Positions 19,105-27,710 of a stretch of 64,000 nucleotides of DNA are shown one piece after another; position 1 is the first letter of the stretch, and each line of letters starts with the position of its first letter. A model generated the notes under the pieces. That model was given only the letters and a program-made list of their open reading frames with translations, did no database searches and was not told the origin of the DNA. The DNA is from Thioclava sp. GXIMD2076. GTDB taxonomy: Bacteria; Pseudomonadota; Alphaproteobacteria; Rhodobacterales; Rhodobacteraceae. A program made the translations under genes and the position numbers. The stretch covers positions 1,601,001-1,665,000 of the forward strand of contig NZ_CP149932.1 of assembly GCF_037949795.1 (NCBI RefSeq). The letters are read 5' to 3'.

Positions 19105-20912
19105 TGTTGATGGAGCTGATCGCGCAGAACCTTGCGCCCATCATGTTCGCCTCGCTGGTGATCTTCCTGCTTTTGGGCTATCCGGTGGCCTTCTCGCTGG
19201 CGGCCAATGGTCTTTTGTTCTTTGTCATCGGGGTGTTTCTGGCACCGATGTCGGGTGGCTCGATCCATCTCAGCTGGCCCTTGCTCAACGCGATGCCGGA
19301 GCGGATGTGGGGGGTCCTGTCAAACGAGACCCTGCTCGCCATTCCTTTCTTCACTTTCATGGGGCTGATGCTGGAGAAATCCGGTATGGCCGAGGATCTT
19401 CTGGATACGATCGGCCAGCTCTTCGGCCCCGTGCGCGGTGGTCTGGCCTATGCCGTGGTCATCGTGGGCGCGCTGCTGGCGGCGACCACCGGCGTGGTTG
19501 CGGCCTCGGTGATCGCGATGGGGCTGATCTCGCTGCCGATCATGCTGCGCTACGGCTATGACCGCAAGATCGCCTCTGGCGTGATCACGGCTTCCGGCAC
19601 TCTGGCGCAGATCATCCCGCCCTCGCTGGTGCTGATCATCCTCGCCGACCAGCTGGGCCGGTCCGTGGGCGATATGTATAAGGGCGCACTGATCCCCGGT
19701 ATGATCCTGATGGGGCTCTATCTGGGCTATGTCTTCGTCGTATCGATCATCCGCCCGAACGCCATGCCCGCACTGCCGAAAGAGGCGCGCACATTGGGCT
19801 CGGGCGTGACTTCGCTGATCGTGGTGCTGGCGATTGCGGTCGCGGTTTTCTATGGCGCCGACCTCTATCTGGCGGCGAACCATCCGGCCAATGACGCAGG
19901 TATTCTCGCGGTCTTCGCCGCCGTAATCGTGGCCTATGTCATCGCGCTGGCCGATCGCGGGTTGAAGACCAATCTGATGAGCCGTCTGGCCCAACAGGTG
20001 GTGATCGTGTTGATCCCGCCGCTGGCGCTGATCTTCCTCGTGCTCGGCACGATCTTCCTCGGGGTGGCGACGCCCACCGAGGGCGGGGCGATGGGCGCGG
20101 TTGGCGCGCTGATCCTTGCGGCGATGAAGGGGCGGCTGAAATTCGATGTGGTGCGCGACGCGCTGACCGCCACCACACGCCTCTCGGCCTTCGTTATGTT
20201 CATCCTGCTGGGCGCGCGAGTTTTTTCGCTGACCTTCTACGGGGTGAACGGGCATCTGTGGGTCGAACATCTGCTGACCTCGCTGCCGGGGGGACAGATC
20301 GGCTTCCTGCTGGTGGTCTCGGTTCTGGTCTTCTTCCTCGCCTTCTTCCTCGATTTCTTCGAGCTGGCCTTCATCATCGTGCCGCTCCTGGCACCGGCGG
20401 CGGAAGCCATGGGGATCGACCTGATCTGGTTCGGGGTGATCCTGGGCGTCAACATGCAGACCTCCTTCATGCACCCGCCCTTCGGTTTCGCGCTGTTCTT
20501 CCTGCGCTCGGTGGCACCCAAAGTGCCCTATCTGGACCGTATCACCGGCAAGACGATCGCGCCCGTGAAGACCTCGCAGATCTATTGGGGGGCAGTGCCC
20601 TTCCTCTTCATCCAGATCGCGATGATCGGGCTGGTGATCGCCTTCCCGCAGATGGTCATGCACTACAAGGGCCCGACCATCGATCCGGCGAGCATCGAGA
20701 TGAAGCTGCCCGATATGCCGGGTCTGGGCGGGATCGGCGGCGGTCTTGCACCGCTGGGCGGCGCCCCCTCGGGTGGCGCGGGGTCGAATCCGCTGGGTCT
20801 GCCGCCATTGGGCATGCCCGGTGCGCCAACCGGCCAACCGGCCCAGCCGCCGCAGGGCGGAGATGCCAGTCTGGGCATTCCCGCACCCGCAGGGCTTGGC
20901 GGACTGAACTGA
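19104..20912 (+). CDS. TRAP transporter large permease (DctM family) with Gly/Pro-rich tail
   Basis: Main membrane subunit of a TRAP transporter, 602 aa. About 12-14 hydrophobic segments occupy residues 1-525, including the conserved GVVAASVIAMGLISLPIMLRYGYDRKIASGVITASGTLAQIIPPS. The length matches the long DctM subgroup with a loop insertion near 240-290. After residue about 530 comes a low-complexity tail of some 70 residues rich in Gly, Pro and Leu (repeats of GGLAPLGG / GLPPLGMPG type), presumably cytoplasmic or periplasmic and disordered. AGGAGG lies eight bases before ATG 19104; a GTG at 19101 is an alternative start. Confidence 0.92.
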   Translation: MLMELIAQNLAPIMFASLVIFLLLGYPVAFSLAANGLLFFVIGVFLAPMSGGSIHLSWPLLNAMPERMWGVLSNETLLAIPFFTFMGLMLEKSGMAEDLLDTIGQLFGPVRGGLAYAVVIVGALLAATTGVVAASVIAMGLISLPIMLRYGYDRKIASGVITASGTLAQIIPPSLVLIILADQLGRSVGDMYKGALIPGMILMGLYLGYVFVVSIIRPNAMPALPKEARTLGSGVTSLIVVLAIAVAVFYGADLYLAANHPANDAGILAVFAAVIVAYVIALADRGLKTNLMSRLAQQVVIVLIPPLALIFLVLGTIFLGVATPTEGGAMGAVGALILAAMKGRLKFDVVRDALTATTRLSAFVMFILLGARVFSLTFYGVNGHLWVEHLLTSLPGGQIGFLLVVSVLVFFLAFFLDFFELAFIIVPLLAPAAEAMGIDLIWFGVILGVNMQTSFMHPPFGFALFFLRSVAPKVPYLDRITGKTIAPVKTSQIYWGAVPFLFIQIAMIGLVIAFPQMVMHYKGPTIDPASIEMKLPDMPGLGGIGGGLAPLGGAPSGGAGSNPLGLPPLGMPGAPTGQPAQPPQGGDASLGIPAPAGLGGLN

Positions 20913-20927
20913 GCGACACAGTCAAGG

Positions 20928-20953
20928 AAACGGCGGCCCTCGGGCCGCCGTTT
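20928..20953 (+). terminator. Rho-independent terminator of the TRAP operon
   Basis: Perfect 12-bp stem AAACGGCGGCCC / GGGCCGCCGTTT with a two-base loop, 15 bases after the stop. Confidence 0.85.
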
Positions 20954-21117
20954 CCATATCGTCCCCTCCGCTGCCGGGGCGGGCGGGCTATCCGTTGATC
21001 GGGATCGGCTGCCGCCGCGTCCCGACCCGTTGCGCCGGAGCCATGGTCTGATCCGCTCTTGTTCCGCGCCGTCCGATCGGGCCTAGTGGGGGAGAACAGG
21101 ATCGCGAGGAGAGAGAT

Positions 21118-21909
21118 ATGCTGGAACGGATGAGGATCGGATTTGTCGGCGGGCGCGGAATGCTTGGCCATGCTATGGTATTGGGGCTCCTGAAGGCAGG
21201 CATGCCCGCCGCAAATCTGACAATCTTCAGCCGCAGCGACAGGCCGCTCCCTGCGGTATTCGAGGGGGTCGGGCTGTCGCAGGAACTCGGGGAGATCAGC
21301 GATCTATGCGATATAGCCGTGCTGGTGCTGCCCCCGGCCGAGGCAGGAGCGCTGCGGATCCGGTTCGAGGGGCGGCTGGTGGTTTCGGTGATGGCGGGGG
21401 TGGATTTTTCCCGGCTTGGCCGCATCGCACCGGGCGCGCAGCTGGCGCGGGCCATGTCGAGCCCCGCCGCCTCCGGTGGGCTGGCCTATTCGCCATGGGT
21501 CGCGCAAGAGGAGCCTACCTCCGATATGGTCGTGCAGATCGAAACGATGTTCGGCGCGCTCGGCCAGTGCGACAGGTTGGAGCGCGAGGAGGATCTTGCG
21601 CTTTTCACGGCGATGACAGGCCCCGTGCCGGGTTTTGTGGCGCTGTTTGCGGAATATATGCAGGACTATCTGGAAGAGCACGGTATTGCGCCGGAGACCG
21701 CAGATCGGGCCACGCGCCAGCTGTTTCTGGGGGCGGGGCAGCTGCTGTCTTCCGAGGCACCGCGGGCCGCGCAACATGTGCAGGGCATGATCGATTATGA
21801 TGGCACGACAGCCGCCGGATTGCGGGTCATGCGCGAGAGCGAGATCCGCGAGGACATCTTTGCGGGGCTCGATGCGGCAGCGCAAAAGGCGCGCGAGATC
21901 GGGGGCTGA
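21118..21909 (+). CDS. Pyrroline-5-carboxylate reductase-like (ProC family) protein
   Basis: A 263-aa NAD(P)-dependent oxidoreductase. The Rossmann motif near the N-terminus is IGFVGGRGMLGHAMVLGLLKAG, and a ProC-like C-terminal helical domain includes LFTAMTGPVPGFVALFAEYMQDYLEEHGI and a late QVQGMIDYDGTTAAGLRVMRES block (ProC consensus has SPGGTT in this position). Whether it makes proline is uncertain: SPGGTT is replaced by DYDGTT. GAGGAGAGAGAT precedes ATG 21118. Monocistronic. Confidence 0.72.
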   Translation: MLERMRIGFVGGRGMLGHAMVLGLLKAGMPAANLTIFSRSDRPLPAVFEGVGLSQELGEISDLCDIAVLVLPPAEAGALRIRFEGRLVVSVMAGVDFSRLGRIAPGAQLARAMSSPAASGGLAYSPWVAQEEPTSDMVVQIETMFGALGQCDRLEREEDLALFTAMTGPVPGFVALFAEYMQDYLEEHGIAPETADRATRQLFLGAGQLLSSEAPRAAQHVQGMIDYDGTTAAGLRVMRESEIREDIFAGLDAAAQKAREIGG

Positions 21910-21943
21910 CGGTAGCAGGCGTTTGCCTGTCGGGGCAACACCA

Positions 21944-21979
21944 ATGAAAAAGGGCGCGACGAGGTCGCGCCCGTTTTCA
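21944..21979. terminator. Bidirectional terminator between ProC-like gene and phaZ
   Basis: Stem GGGCGCGAC / GTCGCGCCC with loop GAG, flanked by A-rich and T-rich arms on the two sides, so it can act on both convergent genes. Confidence 0.85.
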
Positions 21980-22003
21980 TTGCGGAGAGGCCGAGGCCCG
22001 TCC

Positions 22004-23677
22004 CTAGTTCTTGGCGTCGTCCTTTGCGGCCTCGGCTTGCGCGGCAGGTTTTGCTGCCGTTTCGGTCTGCGGGGAGGCCGCTGCCGGCTTGGGAGCCTCG
22101 GCCTTTACCGTCTCGACCTTTGCGGGCTCGGCCTTTGCGGGCTCCGTCTTCGCGAGGTCGGGCTTGAGCTCTGCCGGTTTGCTTTCCACGGCTTTCGGTG
22201 CCGCGGGTGCTGCGGGCGACGGGGCGGGGGCGGCAGACGTTGCCACAGGGGCCGATGCGGCTTTGGTGGCCGATTTGGGCTTGGTTGCGCGCGGCTTGCG
22301 GGCAGGGGCCGCGGCCTTTTTCGGCTCTTCCGATTTGGTCACGGCCGCAGTTGCGGCGGCTGCCGCCGGTTTGCGGGCGCGGGCCTTGCGCGCGCCCATC
22401 GGTGTCACACCGCTATTGACCTTCACCTCGCGCGAAAGCTCCTCGTCGGAGGCGTGATCGTCAATGAATTCCAGCACCAGCGGGCGGATATTGTTGCGCC
22501 ATGCCCCACCGGCAAAGATGCCGTAATGGCCCGCTTTGGGTTCCAGATGCTGCTGCTTCATGCTGTCGGGCAGACCAGTGCACAGATCGAGGGCTGCCAC
22601 ACACTGGCCGGGGGCGGAGATATCGTCCTTCTCACCTTCGACGGTTTTCACCGCGACCGTGGTGATCTTGCCGATATCGATCTTCTTGCCTTTGATGGTG
22701 AAATTGTTCTGCGCGATCTCCAGACCCTTGAAGATACGCTCCACCGTCGAGAGATAGAACTCGGCGGTCATGTCCATGACCGAGAGATACTCGTCATAGA
22801 AGCGGTTGTGGCGGTCGCGCTCGGCGGGGCCGTCCTTGGCATCGTTCATGATCTTGTCGAGGAAGGCTTTGGCATGGGTCTCGGCATTCATCGAGATGAA
22901 AGAGGCCAGCTGCATCAGGCCCGGATAGACCATGCGGCCCACACCCTTGTAGCGGTAGCCCACACGCTGGATCACCATCTGCTCGAGCTGGCCCATCGTG
23001 ATGCGGCGCCCGAAATCGGTCACTTCGGTGGCGGCGGCATCGGGGTCGATCGGGCCGCCGATCAGGGTCAGCGTGCGCGGCTGGGCCTTGGGGTCCTCTT
23101 CCGCCAGATAGGCGGTGGCGGCCAGCGCCAGCGGTGCCGGCTGACAGACCGCGATGACGTTGATATCGGGGCCTAGTTCGCGCATAAAATCGACGAGATA
23201 GAGCGTATAGTCCTCGACGTCGAACTTGCCCTCGCTCACCGGAATGTCGCGGGCATTCTTCCAGTCGGTCACATAGACCTCGGCATCGGGGAGAAGCGAG
23301 ATCACTGTCGAGCGCATCAGCGTCGCATAATGGCCCGACATCGGGGCCACGAGCAGGATACGGCGGGGCATCTTGTCACGGCCCTGCACGTTGAAATGGA
23401 TCAGCGAGCCGAAGGCCTTGTCCATGATAGTATCGACTTCGACCATATGGTCCCGCCCGTCGGCGGCGGCGATGGCGCGGATGCCCCAATCGGGTTTCAT
23501 CACCATGCGCGAGAAGCTGCGCTCGGTCACCGCCCCCCATGATTCGAGCATGCGGTAAGCGGGGTTCGGGGACAGGCCGAAGACAGGGTAGGACGCCATC
23601 GCGCGCGCAGAGGCGCCGATCCATTCATTGGTGTTCCTGATGCTCTCCATCAGATCGTAGCTATAGATGCCTTTCAT
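22004..23677 (-). CDS. phaZ: Intracellular polyhydroxyalkanoate depolymerase with Ala/Lys/Pro-rich tail
   Basis: Cytoplasmic depolymerase that mobilises stored PHB granules. It is 557 aa. The catalytic part (about 1-412) has an alpha/beta fold with a Cys nucleophile in IAVCQPAPLA (Cys178), as in PhaZ1-type enzymes, and a late His in EPKAGHYGIFAGGAW. Typical homologues end near residue 420. Here about 130 further residues follow, almost entirely Ala, Lys, Pro, Glu and Ser, resembling histone-H1-like tails. AAAGGAG precedes ATG 23677, which gives the normal MKGIYSYDLMES start. It is divergent from phaC across 127 bases. Confidence 0.93.
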   Translation of the reverse strand: MKGIYSYDLMESIRNTNEWIGASARAMASYPVFGLSPNPAYRMLESWGAVTERSFSRMVMKPDWGIRAIAAADGRDHMVEVDTIMDKAFGSLIHFNVQGRDKMPRRILLVAPMSGHYATLMRSTVISLLPDAEVYVTDWKNARDIPVSEGKFDVEDYTLYLVDFMRELGPDINVIAVCQPAPLALAATAYLAEEDPKAQPRTLTLIGGPIDPDAAATEVTDFGRRITMGQLEQMVIQRVGYRYKGVGRMVYPGLMQLASFISMNAETHAKAFLDKIMNDAKDGPAERDRHNRFYDEYLSVMDMTAEFYLSTVERIFKGLEIAQNNFTIKGKKIDIGKITTVAVKTVEGEKDDISAPGQCVAALDLCTGLPDSMKQQHLEPKAGHYGIFAGGAWRNNIRPLVLEFIDDHASDEELSREVKVNSGVTPMGARKARARKPAAAAATAAVTKSEEPKKAAAPARKPRATKPKSATKAASAPVATSAAPAPSPAAPAAPKAVESKPAELKPDLAKTEPAKAEPAKVETVKAEAPKPAAASPQTETAAKPAAQAEAAKDDAKN

Positions 23678-23804
23678 CGCGTCGCTCCTTTGGCCGACCA
23701 GTCCGGACATTTCACACGCTTGAGGTGAAAATCTGCTGAATGCCCGCTTTACCGTAGAGAAGAGAAGTCTATGGTTGAGAAAAAGATAGGAGGAGCGCGA
23801 GGTC

Positions 23805-25595
23805 ATGACAACAGGGGAGACACAGGTTTCTGCTGCATCGCAGAAAATGCAGGAGAATCTGGCAAGAATAGAACAGCTTTCGCAACGTCTGGTCGAAGCT
23901 TTGGGCCGCAGACGTATGCCGAACCCTTCTCTGGAGGGGCCGGGCGTCGATCTTTATATGTCGACCACTGCCGCCGTCATGAAGGAGCTATCCGATAAAC
24001 CGGCGCAAATCCTTGAAGCCCAAGTGAAATACTGGGGCGATGCAATGAGCCACTATATTCAGGCGACCCATGCGCTGGCGACTCAGGGGTTCCGCCCGCC
24101 CGAGGATACCGGCCCCGAGGACAAGCGTTTCTCCAACCCGCTCTGGGCCACCCATCCCTATTTCAACTTCGTCAAACAGCAATATATGATCGCCTCGCGC
24201 GCCATAGACGAGGCTACGGATGCGCTCCCCGGACTGGCCGAAAAGGACCGTAAGCGACTGAAATATTTCACCAAGCAACTGGTGGACATGATGGCGCCCA
24301 CGAATTTCTTCGCCACCAATCCCGATGCGCTCGAACGCGCGATCGAGACCGAGGGCGAGAGCCTCGTGCAGGGGCTCGAAAACCTCGTGCGCGATGTCGA
24401 ACAGAATCAGGGCGATCTTCTGGTGACACTGGCCGACCGCACGGCCTTCGAGGTCGGGCGCAATCTGGCCACGACCGAGGGCAAAGTGGTCTATCGCTGC
24501 CGGATGTTCGAGCTGATCCAGTACACGCCCAAAACCGAAAAGGTCTATCGCACGCCGCTGCTGATCTTCCCGCCTTGGATCAACAAGTTCTACATCCTCG
24601 ATATGAAGGAGCAGAACAGCTTTATCCGGTTTGCAGTCGAGCAGGGCTTCACGGTTTTTGTGGTCAGCTGGAAAAACCCCGATGCGAGCTATGCCGATGT
24701 GGGCTTCGAAACCTATATCGAGAGCTATCTGGATGCCATCGAACAGGTGAAATCCGAGACCGGCGTGGCCAAGATCAATGCCATCGGTTATTGCATCGCG
24801 GGCACCACGCTCAGCCTGACACTGGCGCTGATGAAAAAGCGGCGCGACCATTCCATCAATTGTGCGACCTTCTTCACCACGCTCACCGATTTCTCGGATC
24901 AGGGCGAGTTCGTGTCCTTCCTGCAGGATGATTTCGTGGACGGGCTGGAGGTGCAATGCCGCGTGGACGGGGTGCTTTCGAGCTACTTCATGTCGCGCAC
25001 CTTCTCCTTCCTGCGCTCGAACGACCTGATCTGGCGTCCCGCGATCCGCAGCTACATGATGGGCGAGGCGCCGCCTGCCTTCGATCTGCTTTACTGGAAC
25101 GGGGACGCCACCAATCTTCCGGGCAAGATGGCGATGGAATATCTGCGCGGCCTGTGCCAGCAGAACCTCTTTGCCGAGGACTGCTTCACCCTGATGGGCG
25201 AGGAGCTGAAACTGTCGGATGTGACGGTGCCGCTGATGGCGATTGCCTGCGAGACCGATCACATCGCGCCGTGGAAGGCGTCCTTCAAAGGAATTTCGCA
25301 AATGGGCTCGAAGGATAAAGAGTTCATCATGGCGCAATCGGGCCATATCGCGGGGATCGTGAATCCGCCCAGCAAGCAGAAATACGGCCATTATACCTCG
25401 TCCGCGCCGATCGAGGATGCCGATGAGTGGCTGGCGGCGGCAGAGTTCCACGAGGGCACATGGTGGCCGCGATGGGCCGAATGGCTGGCCGCGCAATCGG
25501 GTCGTGAGGTTGCCGCACGCATTCCGGGCGAGGGCGGGCATCAGATTCTGGGCGAGGCGCCCGGCAGCTATGTGCGCGAAACCATCGTGCTATGA
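23805..25595 (+). CDS. phaC: Class I poly(3-hydroxyalkanoate) synthase
   Basis: Polymerises (R)-3-hydroxyacyl-CoA on the granule surface. 596 aa, normal for class I. The N-terminal domain (about 1-190) precedes an alpha/beta hydrolase core with the catalytic Cys330 in IGYCIAGTT, Asp in CETDHIAPWKASF and His in AQSGHIAGIVNPP. The elbow reads GYCIAG where the well-studied class I enzymes have G-x-C-x-G-G. GGAGGAGCGAGGTC precedes ATG 23805. It heads the plus-strand phaC-phaP-phaR series. Confidence 0.96.
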   Translation: MTTGETQVSAASQKMQENLARIEQLSQRLVEALGRRRMPNPSLEGPGVDLYMSTTAAVMKELSDKPAQILEAQVKYWGDAMSHYIQATHALATQGFRPPEDTGPEDKRFSNPLWATHPYFNFVKQQYMIASRAIDEATDALPGLAEKDRKRLKYFTKQLVDMMAPTNFFATNPDALERAIETEGESLVQGLENLVRDVEQNQGDLLVTLADRTAFEVGRNLATTEGKVVYRCRMFELIQYTPKTEKVYRTPLLIFPPWINKFYILDMKEQNSFIRFAVEQGFTVFVVSWKNPDASYADVGFETYIESYLDAIEQVKSETGVAKINAIGYCIAGTTLSLTLALMKKRRDHSINCATFFTTLTDFSDQGEFVSFLQDDFVDGLEVQCRVDGVLSSYFMSRTFSFLRSNDLIWRPAIRSYMMGEAPPAFDLLYWNGDATNLPGKMAMEYLRGLCQQNLFAEDCFTLMGEELKLSDVTVPLMAIACETDHIAPWKASFKGISQMGSKDKEFIMAQSGHIAGIVNPPSKQKYGHYTSSAPIEDADEWLAAAEFHEGTWWPRWAEWLAAQSGREVAARIPGEGGHQILGEAPGSYVRETIVL

Positions 25596-25597
25596 GT

Positions 25598-25621
25598 GAT
25601 CCGGCCCCGAGGGGCCGGATC
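25598..25621 (+). terminator. Terminator-like hairpin after phaC
   Basis: 11-bp stem GATCCGGCCCC / GGGGCCGGATC, two-base loop. The T run after it is poor (CGTTTGTG), so termination may be partial. Confidence 0.6.
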
Positions 25622-25676
25622 CGTTTGTGCTTTACGCTGTGTAAAATTTCTGCAACGCGGCACAAAACACTTGATT

Positions 25677-25691
25677 TGCTGCAGTGCAGCA
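25677..25691. promoter_or_regulatory. Candidate PhaR operator upstream of phaP
   Basis: Perfect 15-base palindrome TGCTGCAGTGCAGCA, 75 bases before the phaP ATG. In Paracoccus denitrificans PhaR binds TGC-rich sequences before phaP and releases them when polymer is present. A second, looser TGC...GCA pair lies at 25650-25661. Confidence 0.7.
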
Positions 25692-25766
25692 TATATCGTT
25701 GATTGTAGCGAATAGGGCCGCGCAGACCGAACCACTGGCCCTTCTATCAAGAATGGAGCATCTACG

Positions 25767-26222
25767 ATGGCCGCAACTACCCAAGACTTCACCAAGATCA
25801 TGCAAGATATGATGTCCTCGATGCCGATGGACATGTCGAAGTTCCAAGAGGGCTTCAAAGCGCAGGCGGCCTTCTCCGAGAAAATGTCCAAAGTGGCTCT
25901 GGATGCCGCAGAGAAATCGACCGAGATCTCTGCCAAATGGACCAAAGAGACGCTTGCCAAGATGGGCGACATGACGGCCACCAAATCCGAGCCGGCTGAT
26001 TACGCAAAAGCGATGAGCGATTTCGCTTCCGCTTCGGCCGAGATCGCTTCGGAAAATATCTCGGCTTTCGCAGAAGTTGCAAAGAAAGTTCAGATGGAAA
26101 CCGTCGAGCTGATGCTGGCCGCAGGCAAGGATTTCTCGGAGGATGCGACCGCCGCCATGAAGTCGGCAACCTCCTCGACCGCAGCTGCCGCGAAGAAAAC
26201 CACCGCAGCCGCGACGAAGTAA
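25767..26222 (+). CDS. phaP: Phasin (PHA granule-associated protein)
   Basis: A 151-aa amphipathic helical protein that coats PHA granules and limits coalescence. It has no cysteine and is rich in Ala, Lys, Glu, Ser and Met. The phasin-like block DFTKIMQDMMSSMPMDMSKFQEGFKAQAAFSEKM is followed by long helices, and the tail SSTAAAAKKTTAAATK is low-complexity Ala/Lys/Thr. Located between phaC and phaR with its own operator-bearing 145-base upstream gap, so separate strong expression is likely. Confidence 0.92.
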   Translation: MAATTQDFTKIMQDMMSSMPMDMSKFQEGFKAQAAFSEKMSKVALDAAEKSTEISAKWTKETLAKMGDMTATKSEPADYAKAMSDFASASAEIASENISAFAEVAKKVQMETVELMLAAGKDFSEDATAAMKSATSSTAAAAKKTTAAATK

Positions 26223-26273
26223 TCTCTTCCTCCCGGATCTCTGACAGCATCCTCCCAGTCAGGGAACGGATCT

Positions 26274-26301
26274 GGGGCGGGCTTCGGCTCGCCCCTTTCT
26301 T
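26274..26301 (+). terminator. Terminator of phaP
   Basis: Stem GGGGCG-GGC / GC-TCGCCCC around a TTCG loop (one G-T pair), followed by TTTCTTATT. Confidence 0.8.
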
Positions 26302-26364
26302 ATTGATTTCGTGACATTTGCGCCTCATGATGGCCACTCACTCGATATCCTGGGGAGGATCATC

Positions 26365-26913
26365 ATGGCCGATGCGGAAAAGCCTCTTTTAATCAAACGC
26401 TACGCAAGTCGGCGTCTCTACAATACCGAGACGAGCGATTATGTGACGCTTGAAGATATCGCCCGCTTCATTCGCGATGGCCGCGAAGTGCAGATCGTGG
26501 ATCTGAAATCGGGCGACGATCTGACCCGCCAATATCTGCTGCAGATCATCGCCGAGCATGAAAGCCGTGGCGAGAATGTTCTGCCGGTGGATGTGCTGAC
26601 CGATCTTGTGCGCTCCTATGCCACTTCGGCGCAGAGCGTTGTGCCGCAGTTTCTGGCCGCAAGTTTCGATATGCTGCGTCAGGGCCAGTCCCAGATGATG
26701 GAGAATATGGGCCGGATGCCGATTGCCTCCGTGCCCGGGTTCGACGCGCTCCAGAAACAGCAGCAAGCCTTCTTGCAGACGATGATGGGCGGTTGGCCCA
26801 AAGCGTCATCGGGTCCCGAGCGCGAGGCGCCTGCCGCCTCCGAGGATCGCGAGGAGCTGGAGAAGATCAAGAAACAGCTTGCAGAGCTGCAATCGAAGCT
26901 CTCCAAGCTCTGA
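26365..26913 (+). CDS. phaR: PHA synthesis repressor PhaR
   Basis: A 182-aa regulator that binds both DNA and PHB, repressing phasin synthesis until granules form. The N-terminal PHB/PHA accumulation DNA-binding domain is nearly invariant: LLIKRYASRRLYNTETSDYVTLEDIARFIRDGREVQIVD (about 8-46). A second domain lies at 50-100. The C-terminal part is Met/Gln-rich, then a charged coiled coil (EELEKIKKQLAELQSKLSKL). GGGGAGG precedes ATG 26365. Its stop is directly adjacent to the stop of thiN on the other strand. Confidence 0.96.
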   Translation: MADAEKPLLIKRYASRRLYNTETSDYVTLEDIARFIRDGREVQIVDLKSGDDLTRQYLLQIIAEHESRGENVLPVDVLTDLVRSYATSAQSVVPQFLAASFDMLRQGQSQMMENMGRMPIASVPGFDALQKQQQAFLQTMMGGWPKASSGPEREAPAASEDREELEKIKKQLAELQSKLSKL

Positions 26914-27579
26914 TCATCGCAGCCCCAATCCGTGCAGCACGATGCGCAGCGCGGCCTTGGGCAGGATCACCAGACAGGGGCCCGTCATCTTTAAGGTGAC
27001 GGGCCCTGTTACCTTATTCGAAGTGCCGATCATCCCCACTGGATCGAGCCGCACCCCATCGAGAGGGTATTGCAATCCGGTCGAAGAGCCGTCGCAGGGC
27101 CCCAGAGGATAGAGCGAGAGCCGCATACCAACGGGCAGATCAAGCCGCATCTCGGGCGGGGCGCTGAAAATGATGTCGCTCGCATCGAGCAGCAGGATGG
27201 GCCGTTCGGGAAACCGGACCAGAACCGAAAGAGCCGCAAGCGTGTGATCGACCCGCCGGCCGGTGAAGCCAAGCCCCAGATAGAAGGGCGCACAGGTCAA
27301 CCGCAGCGCTTTCTCGAAATCGACGCTATCTTGTTCGGCGACATGGTGGATGCGGTCGGGAGCGATTCTGTTGCGGGCCTGCGCGGACAGGCTGTCGAGA
27401 TCGCCGATTACCGCTTCGGGCATCAGATCCAGCGCCATCGCCTTATTTGCGCCACCATCCGCGGCCACCAAATGTGGCGCGAATTCCAGAGCTTGGTAAA
27501 CGTCTTGAGTGTCGATTTCGCCGCCACCCATGAGCGTAATACCGGTTTTTCTTGATAATACCGGTGTTTCTGTCATCAA
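26914..27579 (-). CDS. thiN: Thiamin pyrophosphokinase
   Basis: Transfers pyrophosphate from ATP to thiamin, giving thiamin diphosphate. 221 aa. Motifs: AADGGANKAM (about residue 40), VIGDLDSL (about 58), DSVDFEKALRL (about 85), GFTGRRVDHTLAALSVL (about 104) and GTSNKVTGPV near the C-terminus, all in the order of the TPK catalytic and B1-binding domains. The first two codons are both ATG (27579 or 27576). It abuts phaR tail to tail. A long inverted repeat lies inside its last codons (26977-27006). Confidence 0.93.
   Translation of the reverse strand: MMTETPVLSRKTGITLMGGGEIDTQDVYQALEFAPHLVAADGGANKAMALDLMPEAVIGDLDSLSAQARNRIAPDRIHHVAEQDSVDFEKALRLTCAPFYLGLGFTGRRVDHTLAALSVLVRFPERPILLLDASDIIFSAPPEMRLDLPVGMRLSLYPLGPCDGSSTGLQYPLDGVRLDPVGMIGTSNKVTGPVTLKMTGPCLVILPKAALRIVLHGLGLR
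26976..27009. repeat. Strong inverted repeat inside the 3' end of thiN
   Basis: 10-bp perfect stem GGGCCCGTCA / TGACGGGCCC, extendable by ACAG/CTGT with a one-base bulge. It encodes the repeated Thr-Gly-Pro of thiN and could terminate phaR transcripts, for which no other terminator exists between the abutting stops. Confidence 0.5.
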
Positions 27580-27710
27580 ATAGCCCTGTGTGATGGTCCC
27601 GATTGGGCCCTGAATAGGTAAAATTCCTTGTAATTGCCATTATTCGTTCACTGAATGGCACCAATTTCGAAACATGGTTAGCCGAACGGAAGTCCAAAGA
27701 GGCGAGCATA

